A DNA stretch of 15,786 nt from Chloroflexota bacterium (GTDB taxonomy: Bacteria; Chloroflexota; Limnocylindria; P2-11E). The stretch's first letter is position 1. Each line of letters starts with the position of its first letter. Positions 1 through 6,966 of this stretch are shown piece by piece. The notes beneath the pieces were generated by a model. It did not search any database and was not told the DNA's origin. It worked only from the letters and a program-made list of their open reading frames with translations. The stretch covers positions 1-15,786 of the forward strand of contig VBEU01000048.1 of the NCBI GenBank assembly GCA_005883775.1, in the 5' to 3' direction. Both the position numbers and the translations under genes were made by a program.

Positions 1-831
1 TCGACACCGATCGAATCCGGCATGGTCACAGGCGCCATCACGCAGGCGCAGATCAAGGTCGAGGGGCGCAACTTCGACATCCGGAAGCGCGCGCTCGAGT
101 TCGACGATGTGCTCAACAACCAGCGCAACGTCATCTACGGCCAGCGCCGGCTCATCCTCGAGAAGGGCGACGTCCGCGAGACCGTGCTCGAGTTCCTGCG
201 GCAGGAGGCGGACGGCCTCGTCGACACGGCGGCTCCGAACCAGGACCCGGAGGACTGGGACCTCGATAAGCTCGCCGCCGCGCTCGGAGGGATGCTCAAT
301 CGAGCCGAGCTTGCGGCCTCGAGCTTCGGCGAGCTACGCAACCAGAACGAGCTGCGCGACCGCGTCGCCGAGATCGTCGAGGAGACGTACGAAGCGCGCG
401 AGAAAGAGCTCGGCGAGGAGCTCACCCGCGCGGTCGAGCGATGGGTCCTCCTCCGAACGATCGACACGCACTGGATCGAGCACCTCACTGCGATGGAGGA
501 GCTCCGCGAGGGTATCTACCTGCGCGGCTACGGCCAGCAGGACCCGCTCGTCGCCTACAAACGCGAGGCGCACGGCTTCTTTGAGGAGATGGAGACCCGG
601 ATCGCCAGCGGCGTCGCCCAGACCATCCTCCGCGTGACCGTCCGTACCGCGGAGCAAGCGGAGCAAGAAGAGAAGACGCAGACGACGCAGACCGGTGCCG
701 CCAGCACGACGACGCGCACGAGCGGCAACGGCCGACCCACCTCCTCTACTGCTCCGAGCAAGCTGCCGGGAAGAAACGAGCCATGCTGGTGTGGATCGGG
801 AAAGAAATTCAAGAAGTGCCATGGAAAGTGA
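1..831 (+). CDS. secA: SecA preprotein translocase ATPase, C-terminal part (5' end outside window)
   Basis: SecA is the ATPase motor that pushes unfolded preproteins through the SecYEG channel at the inner face of the membrane. The reading frame is open from base 1 and gives 276 residues of the C-terminal part. The opening PIESGMVTGAI and KVEGRNFDIRKRALEFDDVLNNQR stretch is the conserved helical scaffold region of SecA. A variable Gln/Thr/Ser-rich linker (about residues 215-255) is followed by the SEC-C zinc motif at the very end, Cys-x-Cys-x8-Cys-His, which binds Zn and contacts SecB or phospholipid. The frame ends at TGA 829-831. The start and both nucleotide-binding motifs lie upstream of the window. 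The ATG at base 22 is internal and not a start. Identification is secure. Confidence 0.97.
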   Translation, partial: STPIESGMVTGAITQAQIKVEGRNFDIRKRALEFDDVLNNQRNVIYGQRRLILEKGDVRETVLEFLRQEADGLVDTAAPNQDPEDWDLDKLAAALGGMLNRAELAASSFGELRNQNELRDRVAEIVEETYEAREKELGEELTRAVERWVLLRTIDTHWIEHLTAMEELREGIYLRGYGQQDPLVAYKREAHGFFEEMETRIASGVAQTILRVTVRTAEQAEQEEKTQTTQTGAASTTTRTSGNGRPTSSTAPSKLPGRNEPCWCGSGKKFKKCHGK

Positions 832-1041
832 CAACGAGAGACCGCGTAAGGCGTCGCGGGTGGCACCGGCGAGCGGGTTGTGCGCGAGCCGCGGGTGCCC
901 CGGGCACCCACCACGCGGAGCGAGCGGAGCGAGCGACGCGCTAGGTGGGGAGGGTGCGGCTAGCGCGCGGCCCCGAGCGGCTTCGCCGTCGGGGGCCCCT
1001 ACCCCCTGGGACAGGACCCGCGACGCCTCGACTGAACTCCG
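832..1041. repeat. secA-lgt spacer filled with inverted and direct repeats
   Basis: These 210 bases contain no convincing gene. Three structures follow one another. An 8-bp inverted repeat sits at 893-900/902-909 around a single base. A longer hairpin pairs 907-912 with 944-949 and 914-917 with 937-940; its loop holds a 9-bp unit (GAGCGAGCG) repeated directly at 918-926 and 927-935. A third hairpin pairs 971-976 with 989-994 and 978-981 with 985-988, around a TTC loop. None is followed by a T-run on either strand, so these are not classical intrinsic terminators. They could be mRNA-processing or stabilising structures between secA and lgt, or a degenerate dispersed repeat. I see no convincing promoter here. 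Confidence 0.6.
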
Positions 1042-1839
1042 TTGATCCAGATTCCGTTCGACCCTAATGTGCATTTAGGGCCGATCACGCTTGCCTGGCA
1101 CGGAATCTTCACCGCGGTCGGCATCTTCTTTGGAGTGTGGCTGCCCCTCCGTCTCTTGCGAGGAAAGATCAGTGAGGAGGACGGCTGGGCGGTCGCCACG
1201 TGGGGAGTCGTCGGCGGCATCATCGGCGCACGGCTCGTCCACGTCATCGATCAGCTGCCCTACTACATCGCGCATCCCGAGCAGATCCTCTTCATCTGGA
1301 CCGGCGGCATCGCGATCTGGGGAGCCGCCATCGGCGGCGTACTCGGTGGGTACATCGCGGCGGTCCGGCGCGGCGTGCCGATCGGGTACGGTGCCGATGC
1401 CGCGGCGCCTGGAATAGCGCTCGGGTTCGCCATCGGCCGGATCGGCGACATCATCAACGGTGAGCACCACGCGACCGCCTGCACCCCGCCCGAAGGCCTC
1501 TGCGTCGGCTTCACTCACCCCGACACGCTCGGTCAGGCCGGGCCCGTCCACCTCGTCGTGGCCTACGACATGGTCTGGGACCTGTCGGCTGTCGCTCTGA
1601 CCCTGTGGCTGCGTCGCTTCATCGGTCGCTGGCCGGACGGCGTGATCTTCTGGATCTGGGCGCTGCATTACGCGGTGGGGCGGTTTCTTCTCGGCTTCCT
1701 TCGGATCGGGGACCCCACGTATGCGTTCGGGCTGCGGCAGGATCAGACGATCGCGGTCCTCGTGTTTGCCGCGGCGGTCACGATGCTCTTCCGCCTTCTG
1801 ACACGTTCTCGGGCACAGGCGCGTACTTTCGCGGTCTGA
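1042..1839 (+). CDS. lgt: Prolipoprotein diacylglyceryl transferase, first copy
   Basis: Lgt is an integral membrane enzyme that moves diacylglycerol from phosphatidylglycerol to the lipobox cysteine of prolipoproteins. The 265-residue protein has several hydrophobic segments and the Lgt signature at residues 132-143 (GRIGDIINGEHH; many bacteria have GRIGNFINGE). A Tyr-x3-Arg pair is at 210/214, matching the conserved YxxxR of the last domain, but the acidic residue four further on in E. coli (recalled numbering Glu243) is Gly218 here. Trp93 stands where E. coli has the essential His103; I recall actinobacterial Lgt also has Trp there. The start must be TTG 1042, because an in-frame TGA lies at 1033-1035. 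No good Shine-Dalgarno is visible. Its stop overlaps the next gene. Confidence 0.93.
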   Translation: MIQIPFDPNVHLGPITLAWHGIFTAVGIFFGVWLPLRLLRGKISEEDGWAVATWGVVGGIIGARLVHVIDQLPYYIAHPEQILFIWTGGIAIWGAAIGGVLGGYIAAVRRGVPIGYGADAAAPGIALGFAIGRIGDIINGEHHATACTPPEGLCVGFTHPDTLGQAGPVHLVVAYDMVWDLSAVALTLWLRRFIGRWPDGVIFWIWALHYAVGRFLLGFLRIGDPTYAFGLRQDQTIAVLVFAAAVTMLFRLLTRSRAQARTFAV

Positions 1840-2645
1840 TCGACCTTCCATTCGATCCGAACCTCCACATCGGATCGCTCAGCTTCGCCTGGCATTCGAT
1901 CTTCTCGCTTGTGGGAATGATCGTCGGGAGCTTCGTCTCGTTTCGTGCGGCTCGCTATCTCATCCATGACGACCGTATATATCCGTTCGCTATCGCCGTG
2001 GTCATCGGCGGCCTTCTCGGTGCTCGCGTCGCGCATGTCCTCGACAACTGGAACGTCTATGCGCCTCGTCCTCTCGAGCTGCTCGCGTTCTGGAACGGCG
2101 GGATCGGCACGGCCGGCGCACCGGTCGGCTCGACGATCGCGGGCTACTTCGCGGCGCGGCGGCTGCGGCTCCCGATCGGCTTCATGTTCGACATCTCGGT
2201 GATCGGCATCGCCCTCGGCGAGGCGATCGGTCGCATCGGCGACATCATCAATGGCGAGCACCACGCGATCCCCTGCGCAGGGCTTCCGTGGTGCGTCCGC
2301 TACACCAATCCGGCCACGCTCGGCCAGACGGACTACGTTCACCCGGTGGCGGCCTACGACGGTCTGGTGATGGTGCTGATCTTTATCGTGCTGGTCGCTT
2401 ACTGGCGCCGCGTCCGCGGCCGCCCGCCGGAGAGCCGTGTCTACTGGGCTTATCTGCTGCTCTTCGGCGGCTTCCGCTTTCTCACTTCGTTCCTGCGCTT
2501 GGATCCGCTCTTTGTCGACGGGCTGCAGGAGGCCCAGATTCTGGGGCTCATCTACGCGGTGGCCGGCGGGATCATGCTGCCGATCCTGAGCGCACGCAGC
2601 CGCCTTGACTCGGGCGGGCGCCGTGCTACTACTACGGCCACGTAG
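1836..2645 (+). CDS. lgt: Prolipoprotein diacylglyceryl transferase paralogue, second tandem copy; probable CTG start
   Basis: This is a second Lgt-like membrane protein directly after the first. I place the start at CTG 1836, whose last two bases begin the TGA of copy one (CTGA overlap). From there the 269-residue product aligns with copy one without gaps for about 143 residues (LIDLPFDPNLHIG against LIQIPFDPNVHLG), and the GRIGDIINGEHH signature falls at the same residues 132-143. No ATG, GTG or TTG lies in frame between about 1761 and 1836; the next upstream ATG (1605) would add 77 residues of out-of-frame lgt sequence. Copy two differs at key places: Ala93 for Trp93, Phe210 for Tyr210, Ser218 for Gly218. 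It may be a working second enzyme, one with altered substrate range, or an Lgt-fold partner. Confidence 0.88.
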   Translation: MIDLPFDPNLHIGSLSFAWHSIFSLVGMIVGSFVSFRAARYLIHDDRIYPFAIAVVIGGLLGARVAHVLDNWNVYAPRPLELLAFWNGGIGTAGAPVGSTIAGYFAARRLRLPIGFMFDISVIGIALGEAIGRIGDIINGEHHAIPCAGLPWCVRYTNPATLGQTDYVHPVAAYDGLVMVLIFIVLVAYWRRVRGRPPESRVYWAYLLLFGGFRFLTSFLRLDPLFVDGLQEAQILGLIYAVAGGIMLPILSARSRLDSGGRRATTTAT

Positions 2646-2663
2646 TAGAAAGGTGGTGAGCGC

Positions 2664-3563
2664 ATGCGCGTGGCGGTGACCGGCGGGAACGGATTCGTGG
2701 GGCGGCACGCGATCGCCCGGCTGCTCCTCGGCGGGCACCAGGTGCGTGCGGTCATCAGCGAGCGTCCCGGTGCGGAAAAGGAGCTGCCCGGCGCAGGTGC
2801 TCAGGTCGACGTGCGCCGTGGCGACGTGCGCAAACCGGAGTCGCTTCGCGGTGTGTTCGACGGTTTCGACGCGGTGATCCACACGGTGGCGGTTCCGACG
2901 GAGCGCAAGCAGCGCTTCGCCGACGTCAACGTGGCCGGTGTCGCCCATGTCGTCGCCGAGGCGCGCCGCGCCGGTGTCAGCCGCATCGTCCACATGGGCG
3001 CGCTCGGAGCGGACCCCCGCTCGCCGTACCCGTATCTCCGAAGTAAGGGCGAAGGCGAGGCCCTGATCACAGGGTCTGGCATCGCGCACGTCGTGCTCCA
3101 GCCGTCGCTCCTGTTCGGCGAAGGCGACGACTTCTTTCCGCGTCTCGCGTTCAGCCTGTTGTTTCCCGTCGTCCCGATCCCGGGCGACGGCAAAGCCCGT
3201 TTCCAGCCGATCCACGTCGACGACATCGCGCAGGCTCTCCTGGCGGCCGTGCAACGCCGCGAGATCACAGGAGTGCACCAGATCGGCGGCGCCGAGCCGG
3301 TCACCTATGACGAGATGCTGGCCGAGACGATGCGCGGCACCGGCAAGCACCGGCCGACCCTGCACGTTCCTGTGCCGCTCATGAAACCGGCGGCGTTTGC
3401 GATGGGCCTCGTCATGTCCGATCCGCCGGTAACGATCCCCCAGCTGGACCTCCTCGCCGTCGACAACACGCCCCGCTTGAACGCGCTCGAGCCCGTTTTT
3501 GGAGTCCGCCCGCGCCCGTTCCGGGGCGCCCTGGATTACCTGCGGAAATCACGCGACAGCTAA
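2664..3563 (+). CDS. Extended/atypical SDR, NAD(P)-binding epimerase-like (NmrA/NDUFA9-type)
   Basis: The 299-residue protein starts with a Rossmann dinucleotide motif, TGGNGFVG at residues 6-13, and has a Tyr-x3-Lys pair at 124/128 where SDR enzymes keep their catalytic pair. The stretch GDVRKPESLRGVFDGFDAVIH (about 53-73) and the C-terminal half with FQPIHVDDIAQAL resemble NAD-dependent epimerase/NmrA/NDUFA9-like proteins. These bind NAD(P) and act in sugar or quinone-linked chemistry, or as structural subunits. The exact substrate cannot be told. The ATG is preceded by AAAGGTGG, a good ribosome binding site, at about 2650-2657. The gene follows lgt copy two by 18 nt and is probably co-transcribed. 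It ends in TAA. Confidence 0.85.
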   Translation: MRVAVTGGNGFVGRHAIARLLLGGHQVRAVISERPGAEKELPGAGAQVDVRRGDVRKPESLRGVFDGFDAVIHTVAVPTERKQRFADVNVAGVAHVVAEARRAGVSRIVHMGALGADPRSPYPYLRSKGEGEALITGSGIAHVVLQPSLLFGEGDDFFPRLAFSLLFPVVPIPGDGKARFQPIHVDDIAQALLAAVQRREITGVHQIGGAEPVTYDEMLAETMRGTGKHRPTLHVPVPLMKPAAFAMGLVMSDPPVTIPQLDLLAVDNTPRLNALEPVFGVRPRPFRGALDYLRKSRDS

Positions 3564-3670
3564 AAAAGAACAGATTTTCGGGCCCGATTGTGGCGTTTTG
3601 CCCTCTTCTCAAGCCCTACTCCCACGGATAAGATTCGTACGGAAACCGACACACGATCGCAGTGGGGAGA

Positions 3671-3711
3671 GCGTGGGCGGGTCGTCTAGTTCGATTCCTT
3701 ACCCGGCACGC
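3671..3711 (+). promoter_or_regulatory. Leader hairpin upstream of the cysteine-rich gene
   Basis: The gap 3564-3732 between the SDR gene and the cysteine-rich gene holds one clear structure. GCGTG (3671-3675) pairs with CACGC (3707-3711) and CGGGT (3678-3682) pairs with ACCCG (3701-3705), across a small internal loop, leaving an 18-nt terminal loop. The ribosome binding site of the next gene (GAGAGGA, 3716-3722) begins five bases after the stem. A TAAGAT box at 3629-3634 could be a -10 element, but I see no good -35 for it. The hairpin may affect translation or mRNA stability. I cannot assign it to a known riboswitch family. Confidence 0.4.
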
Positions 3712-3732
3712 CCTAGAGAGGAATCCGCGGCC

Positions 3733-3930
3733 ATGAAGGAATGGATCGTCTGCGAAGACAATTGCCTCAAGTGCTCCTACGGAGCGACCCTGGACTGTGA
3801 TGGCGATTGTCCGCGGTGCCCGCGCAACACGTATTGCCCCTGCGTGACCTTCGTCTCGTTCGCGGCGGGCAAGCTGGCCCCGGTCCTACAGCCGGTGACC
3901 ACCACGTTCGAACGCCCGCGCAAGCGCTAG
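3733..3930 (+). CDS. Small cysteine-rich protein with two CxxxCxxC units, unknown function
   Basis: I do not recognise this 65-residue protein. It has eight cysteines within residues 7-37: Cys7-x3-Cys11-x2-Cys14, Cys22-x3-Cys26-x2-Cys29, then Cys35-x-Cys37. The tail is Pro/Thr-rich and ends basic (RPRKR). Spacing of this kind suggests binding of zinc or an iron-sulfur cluster. CxxxCxxC is also the radical-SAM triad, but the protein is far too small for that fold. The start at ATG 3733 is supported by GAGAGGA at 3716-3722; the frame is open further upstream, but with no better start. Its TAG lies 10 nt before the TTG start of prfB, so the two are likely co-transcribed and perhaps translationally coupled. 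No signal peptide or membrane segment is seen. Confidence 0.72.
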   Translation: MKEWIVCEDNCLKCSYGATLDCDGDCPRCPRNTYCPCVTFVSFAAGKLAPVLQPVTTTFERPRKR

Positions 3931-3940
3931 CAGCACGCCG

Positions 3941-5069
3941 TTGACCGTCGACCAGGCCGCCCTCTCCTCCCTGCGCGACCGCATCGAACGTATGGCGGTG
4001 TTCCTTTGACCTCTCCGCTCTCTCGCGCGAGGTCGCGGAGCTAGAGACCGAATCCGCGAAGCCGGACCTCTGGCAGGACCGGCAGCGCGCGCAAAAGATC
4101 CTGAAGCGCCTCGGCAACCAGCGCGATCGCTTGGAACGATGGGAGCGCTTTCGCGCGCGCGCGAAGGACTTGAGCGAGCTCGCATCCATGGCCGATGACG
4201 ATCCCAAGATGGAGGCCGACATCTCACACGACGCCGCGGAGCTGACGGAAGAGGTCGCCCGCGCGAGCCTCGAGGCCCAGCTTTCCGGGCCGTACGACGA
4301 GCGGAGCGCCGTCCTCGCGATCTCCGCGGGCGTCGGAGGGACCGACGCGGCGGACTGGGCGGAGATGCTCGTACGTATGTACCTGCGGTGGGCGGAACGG
4401 CGCGGATTCAAGGCGGAGCTCCTCGAATCCACGCCCGGCGACGAGGCGGGTTTCCGCAGCGCGACCCTCACCGTCGAAGGTCCGTACGCGTATGGCTACC
4501 TGAAGACCGAGCGCGGCACGCACCGTCTCGTGCGCATCTCGCCGTTCGACTTCCAGAAGCGGCGCCAAACATCGTTCGCCCTCGTCGACCCGACACCGGA
4601 AGTCGAGAGCGAGGCCGAGGTCGAGGTGCGACCAGAGGACTTACGCATCGATACCTACCGCGCGACCGGCGCGGGCGGGCAGAACGTCAACAAGACCGAG
4701 ACCGCCGTCCGCATCACACACCTGCCGACGGGAATCGTGGTCGCCTGCCAGAACGAGCGTTCGCAGCTTCAGAACAAGGAAACCGCGATGAAGATCCTTC
4801 GCGCACGCCTCCTCGAGCGGCAGGTGCGTGAGCAGGAAGAGGCGCAGGCGAAGGAGCGGGGCGAGATGCGCTCCGCCGACTGGGGGAGCCAGATCCGCTC
4901 CTACATCCTCCACCCTTACACGCTGGTGAAGGACCACCGCACCGGTGTCGAGATCGGCGACCCTGTCCGCGTGCTCGGCGGCGACATCGACCCATTCATC
5001 GAGGCCGCGCTCTCTCGGCCGCCCAGCGGAGCGACAGGCGACGGTGGCATCGGCCCTGCACAGTCCTAA
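3941..5069 (+). CDS. prfB: Peptide chain release factor 2 (RF2), with programmed +1 frameshift
   Basis: RF2 recognises UAA and UGA stop codons and releases the finished peptide. The gene is split in two frames. The first frame begins at TTG 3941 and reads 22 codons to CTT (4004-4006), followed by in-frame TGA (4007-4009). A +1 shift to GAC at 4008 continues to TAA at 5067-5069, giving about 375 residues in all. In that numbering the stop-codon tripeptide SPF is at 200-202 and the catalytic GGQ at 245-247, about five residues short of the E. coli positions. The coiled N-terminal domain is present (about 60-125). The TTG lacks a strong Shine-Dalgarno and sits 10 nt after the cysteine-rich gene. 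An annotation that ignores the shift would start wrongly near 4131 and lose about 63 residues. Confidence 0.94.
3994..4010 (+). promoter_or_regulatory. prfB: Programmed +1 frameshift site of prfB
   Basis: The slippery CTTTGAC is at 4004-4010, identical to the well-known RF2 autoregulatory site. When RF2 is scarce, the ribosome pauses at UGA and slips forward on CUU, making more RF2. The stimulatory Shine-Dalgarno-like element is GGCGGTG at 3994-4000, one mismatch from GGAGGTG, with the same 3-nt spacing to CTT as in E. coli. Confidence 0.92.
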
Positions 5070-5102
5070 TTCGCGCTTTACGAGCGCTGGAGGAGGCTTG
5101 CC

Positions 5103-5447
5103 ATGGTGAGCGTGAAAGACCTTCAGGATGTCGTGGACGACCTGAAGGGTGAGGCGACCAAGCGCGCGAGTGAGCTGTTCGGCGAAGGAAAGACCGAGGT
5201 CCGCCGCGCTGTCGGTGGCCACTCCGATGGAGCGATCTTCGGGACGCTCGCCCTCGGCCTCGTGCTCGGCGCGATCGTGGGCGCAGCGATCGCTCTTCTC
5301 TTCGCACCGTTCCCCGGCGATGAGGCGCGTCGACGCTTGAGCGAGAGCGTTGATAAAGTGCGCACGACCGAGCCGGTGGGCAAAGCCGGAAACGGCTCGA
5401 CGCGACCGGTCTCAACTGTCGGCAGCACGCCCTACGCGTCGAGCTAG
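5103..5447 (+). CDS. YtxH-like single-pass membrane protein
   Basis: The 114-residue protein has an amphipathic, charged N-terminus (residues 1-40), one hydrophobic segment at about 43-68 rich in Gly and Ala, then FAPFPGDEARRRL, the short motif that follows the membrane span in YtxH-domain proteins (commonly FAPKSGxETR). The tail is polar and disordered. YtxH proteins are linked to general stress in Bacillus, but their activity is unknown. A strong ribosome binding site (GGAGGAGG, about 5089-5096) precedes the ATG. The gene lies 33 nt after prfB on the same strand, so co-transcription is likely. Confidence 0.8.
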   Translation: MVSVKDLQDVVDDLKGEATKRASELFGEGKTEVRRAVGGHSDGAIFGTLALGLVLGAIVGAAIALLFAPFPGDEARRRLSESVDKVRTTEPVGKAGNGSTRPVSTVGSTPYASS

Positions 5448-5462
5448 CAGGCATCGCCTTTA

Positions 5463-5559
5463 GCAACTCGGCCGAGGGGCTGCCGTGCTCGTGGGTCCCT
5501 CCGGCGACCACGTAGGGTCGCCGGCTCCCACTGCGCCGTCACCCCCTCGTACGAGTTGC
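5463..5559. repeat. 97-nt rod-shaped inverted repeat between convergent ytxH and cca
   Basis: The outer stem pairs 5463-5470 with 5552-5559 (8 bp, perfect). After a 3x3 internal loop, 5474-5479 pairs with 5543-5548 (6 bp). A large internal loop follows, then 5491-5495 pairs with 5527-5531, then a perfect 9-bp stem 5501-5509/5516-5524 closed by a 6-nt loop. The result is one long rod with ends 15 nt past the ytxH stop and 28 nt past the cca stop. No T-run flanks it. On + the last stem is followed by ACCA. It may be a Rho-independent-like barrier between converging transcripts, a structured non-coding RNA, or a small palindromic repeat element. No known RNA family was recognised. Confidence 0.65.
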
Positions 5560-5587
5560 ACCATCCGAAGCCCCTGCCCCGATCTAT

Positions 5588-6940
5588 CTAGCTGCGACCG
5601 ATCTCCCGCGCGATCTCCGATAGATGTTCGCGCGTGTTGAGCTTTGGATCGTCGGTCACGCGCTCGAAAAGCTCGTTCAGAATGCGCCCGACCTCGGGGC
5701 TTGGGGGGATGCCAAGCTCTTTCATCACGTCGTTTCCGTCGATCGCGAGATCTTTCAGCGAGAAGGCCGATGCCGCACGGATCTCCTCCTGCACCCGCTC
5801 CCAAAGAGCCTCGAGCGCGTACATGCGAGGCGATCGCGCGCCACTTCCGATGTTGTCGGCCTTGCGGAGCGCGAAGAGCGCCGGGATGTTCTCGAGGCCG
5901 ACCTTGCGTATGAATCGTCGGACCGCCGAAGGCGTCCACTCGCTCTGGTACCAGAACATGTGATTGCGGATGAGATGCGTGACTCTCGTCACGGTGTCCT
6001 TGTCGAAACGCCACCGGCGCAGGATGTCCCGCGCGGTCGCCTCGCCGACGAACTCGTGCTGATGGAAGTGTCCGTCGGCGAAGGTCGCCGGCTTGCCGAT
6101 GTCGTGAAAGAGCCCGGCGAGCCGCAGCACGAGGTCGTCCGCCGGTGTCGCATCGAGCGTCGCCAGCGAATGCTCGAACACGTTCTGGGCGACAGCTTTG
6201 TCCTGCGGGGTCTCCTTCGCGATCTCCAGCTCCGGGCAGATGACGTCGAGCAGCCCGAGGTCTGACAGCAGGCGAAACGCCTCCGACGGCTTCGGCGCCG
6301 CAAGCATTTTCGTGATCTCCTGCTGGATCCGCTCGCCCGAGAGGTCCTTCGCGAGCGCCGCGGAATCCCGGATCGCCTCCGCCGTTCGTGGGTCGATGAC
6401 GAAGCCGAGCCGCGTCGCAAAACGGACCGCCCGGAGCGTGCGCAGGGCGTCCTCGGCGAAGCGTTCCCGCGGCTCGCCGACCGCACGGACGATGCGGGCC
6501 TCGAGGTCGCGCTGGCCGCCGAAGGGATCAACGAGCTCGCCCGGTTTGCCCTCGACGCCGGGGCGCCAGGCCATCGCGTTCATCGTGAAGTCGCGGCGCG
6601 AGAGATCCTCGTGGAGCGAATCGGTGAACGCGACCGAGGTCGGATGCCGATGATCGGCGTAGTCGGCCTCGATCCGATAGGTCGTGACCTCGATCTCGTG
6701 GTCGCCCTGCCGGACGACGACGGTCCCGAATCGGTTGAGGTAGAGAGAATGCCGAAAGACCATCTGGATCTCGTCCGGCGTCGCGCTCGTCGCTATATCC
6801 CAGTCGTGCGGGTCGACGCCCCGTAGCGCGTCCCGGACACATCCACCGACGACGTACGCCTCGTGCCCGGCCGCGACGAGGCGCGCAACAACCCGCTCGA
6901 CGTCGGCGGGCACTTGGATGTGCGGAACCGTGCGGGTCAC
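5588..6940 (-). CDS. cca: CCA tRNA nucleotidyltransferase (class II, HD-domain type)
   Basis: This enzyme adds or repairs the 3' CCA of tRNAs using CTP and ATP without a template. The 450-residue product shows the class II nucleotidyltransferase motifs: VVGGCVRD at 30-37, the metal-binding Asp46-x-Asp48 in DPHDWDIAT, the RRDFTMNAM block at 115-123, and EDALR at 163-167. A C-terminal HD phosphohydrolase-type domain follows (HD at 279-280 in LFHDIGKP, with a His near 257). The HD domain may give 2',3'-cyclic phosphodiesterase or phosphatase activity for tRNA repair. The start is GTG 6940 with an in-frame TAG four codons upstream and no clear Shine-Dalgarno. It lies 26 nt after livF on the same strand, so it may be read through from the liv operon. 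Pure poly(A) polymerase activity is less likely. Confidence 0.93.
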   Translation of the reverse strand: MTRTVPHIQVPADVERVVARLVAAGHEAYVVGGCVRDALRGVDPHDWDIATSATPDEIQMVFRHSLYLNRFGTVVVRQGDHEIEVTTYRIEADYADHRHPTSVAFTDSLHEDLSRRDFTMNAMAWRPGVEGKPGELVDPFGGQRDLEARIVRAVGEPRERFAEDALRTLRAVRFATRLGFVIDPRTAEAIRDSAALAKDLSGERIQQEITKMLAAPKPSEAFRLLSDLGLLDVICPELEIAKETPQDKAVAQNVFEHSLATLDATPADDLVLRLAGLFHDIGKPATFADGHFHQHEFVGEATARDILRRWRFDKDTVTRVTHLIRNHMFWYQSEWTPSAVRRFIRKVGLENIPALFALRKADNIGSGARSPRMYALEALWERVQEEIRAASAFSLKDLAIDGNDVMKELGIPPSPEVGRILNELFERVTDDPKLNTREHLSEIAREIGRS

Positions 6941-6966
6941 CCGCGAAGTCTAAAGAAGAGGACCTT

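Noticed and set aside
1743..3365. Long - strand open frame of 540 codons
   Set aside because: It lies opposite lgt copy two and the SDR gene, has no recognisable domain, and is a G+C-driven shadow.
3660..3715. tRNA-like TTCGATT near 3690
   Set aside because: The bases on both sides do not pair into a T-stem, and no acceptor stem is found.
5463..5559. Bacterial SRP (4.5S) RNA
   Set aside because: Length and rod shape fit, but the conserved GGAAG tetraloop region and the asymmetric loop bases are missing on both strands.
5463..5563. tRNA gene
   Set aside because: The acceptor-like ends and ACCA are present, but there is no T-arm (GTTCRA) before the 3' strand and no acceptable anticodon arm on either strand.
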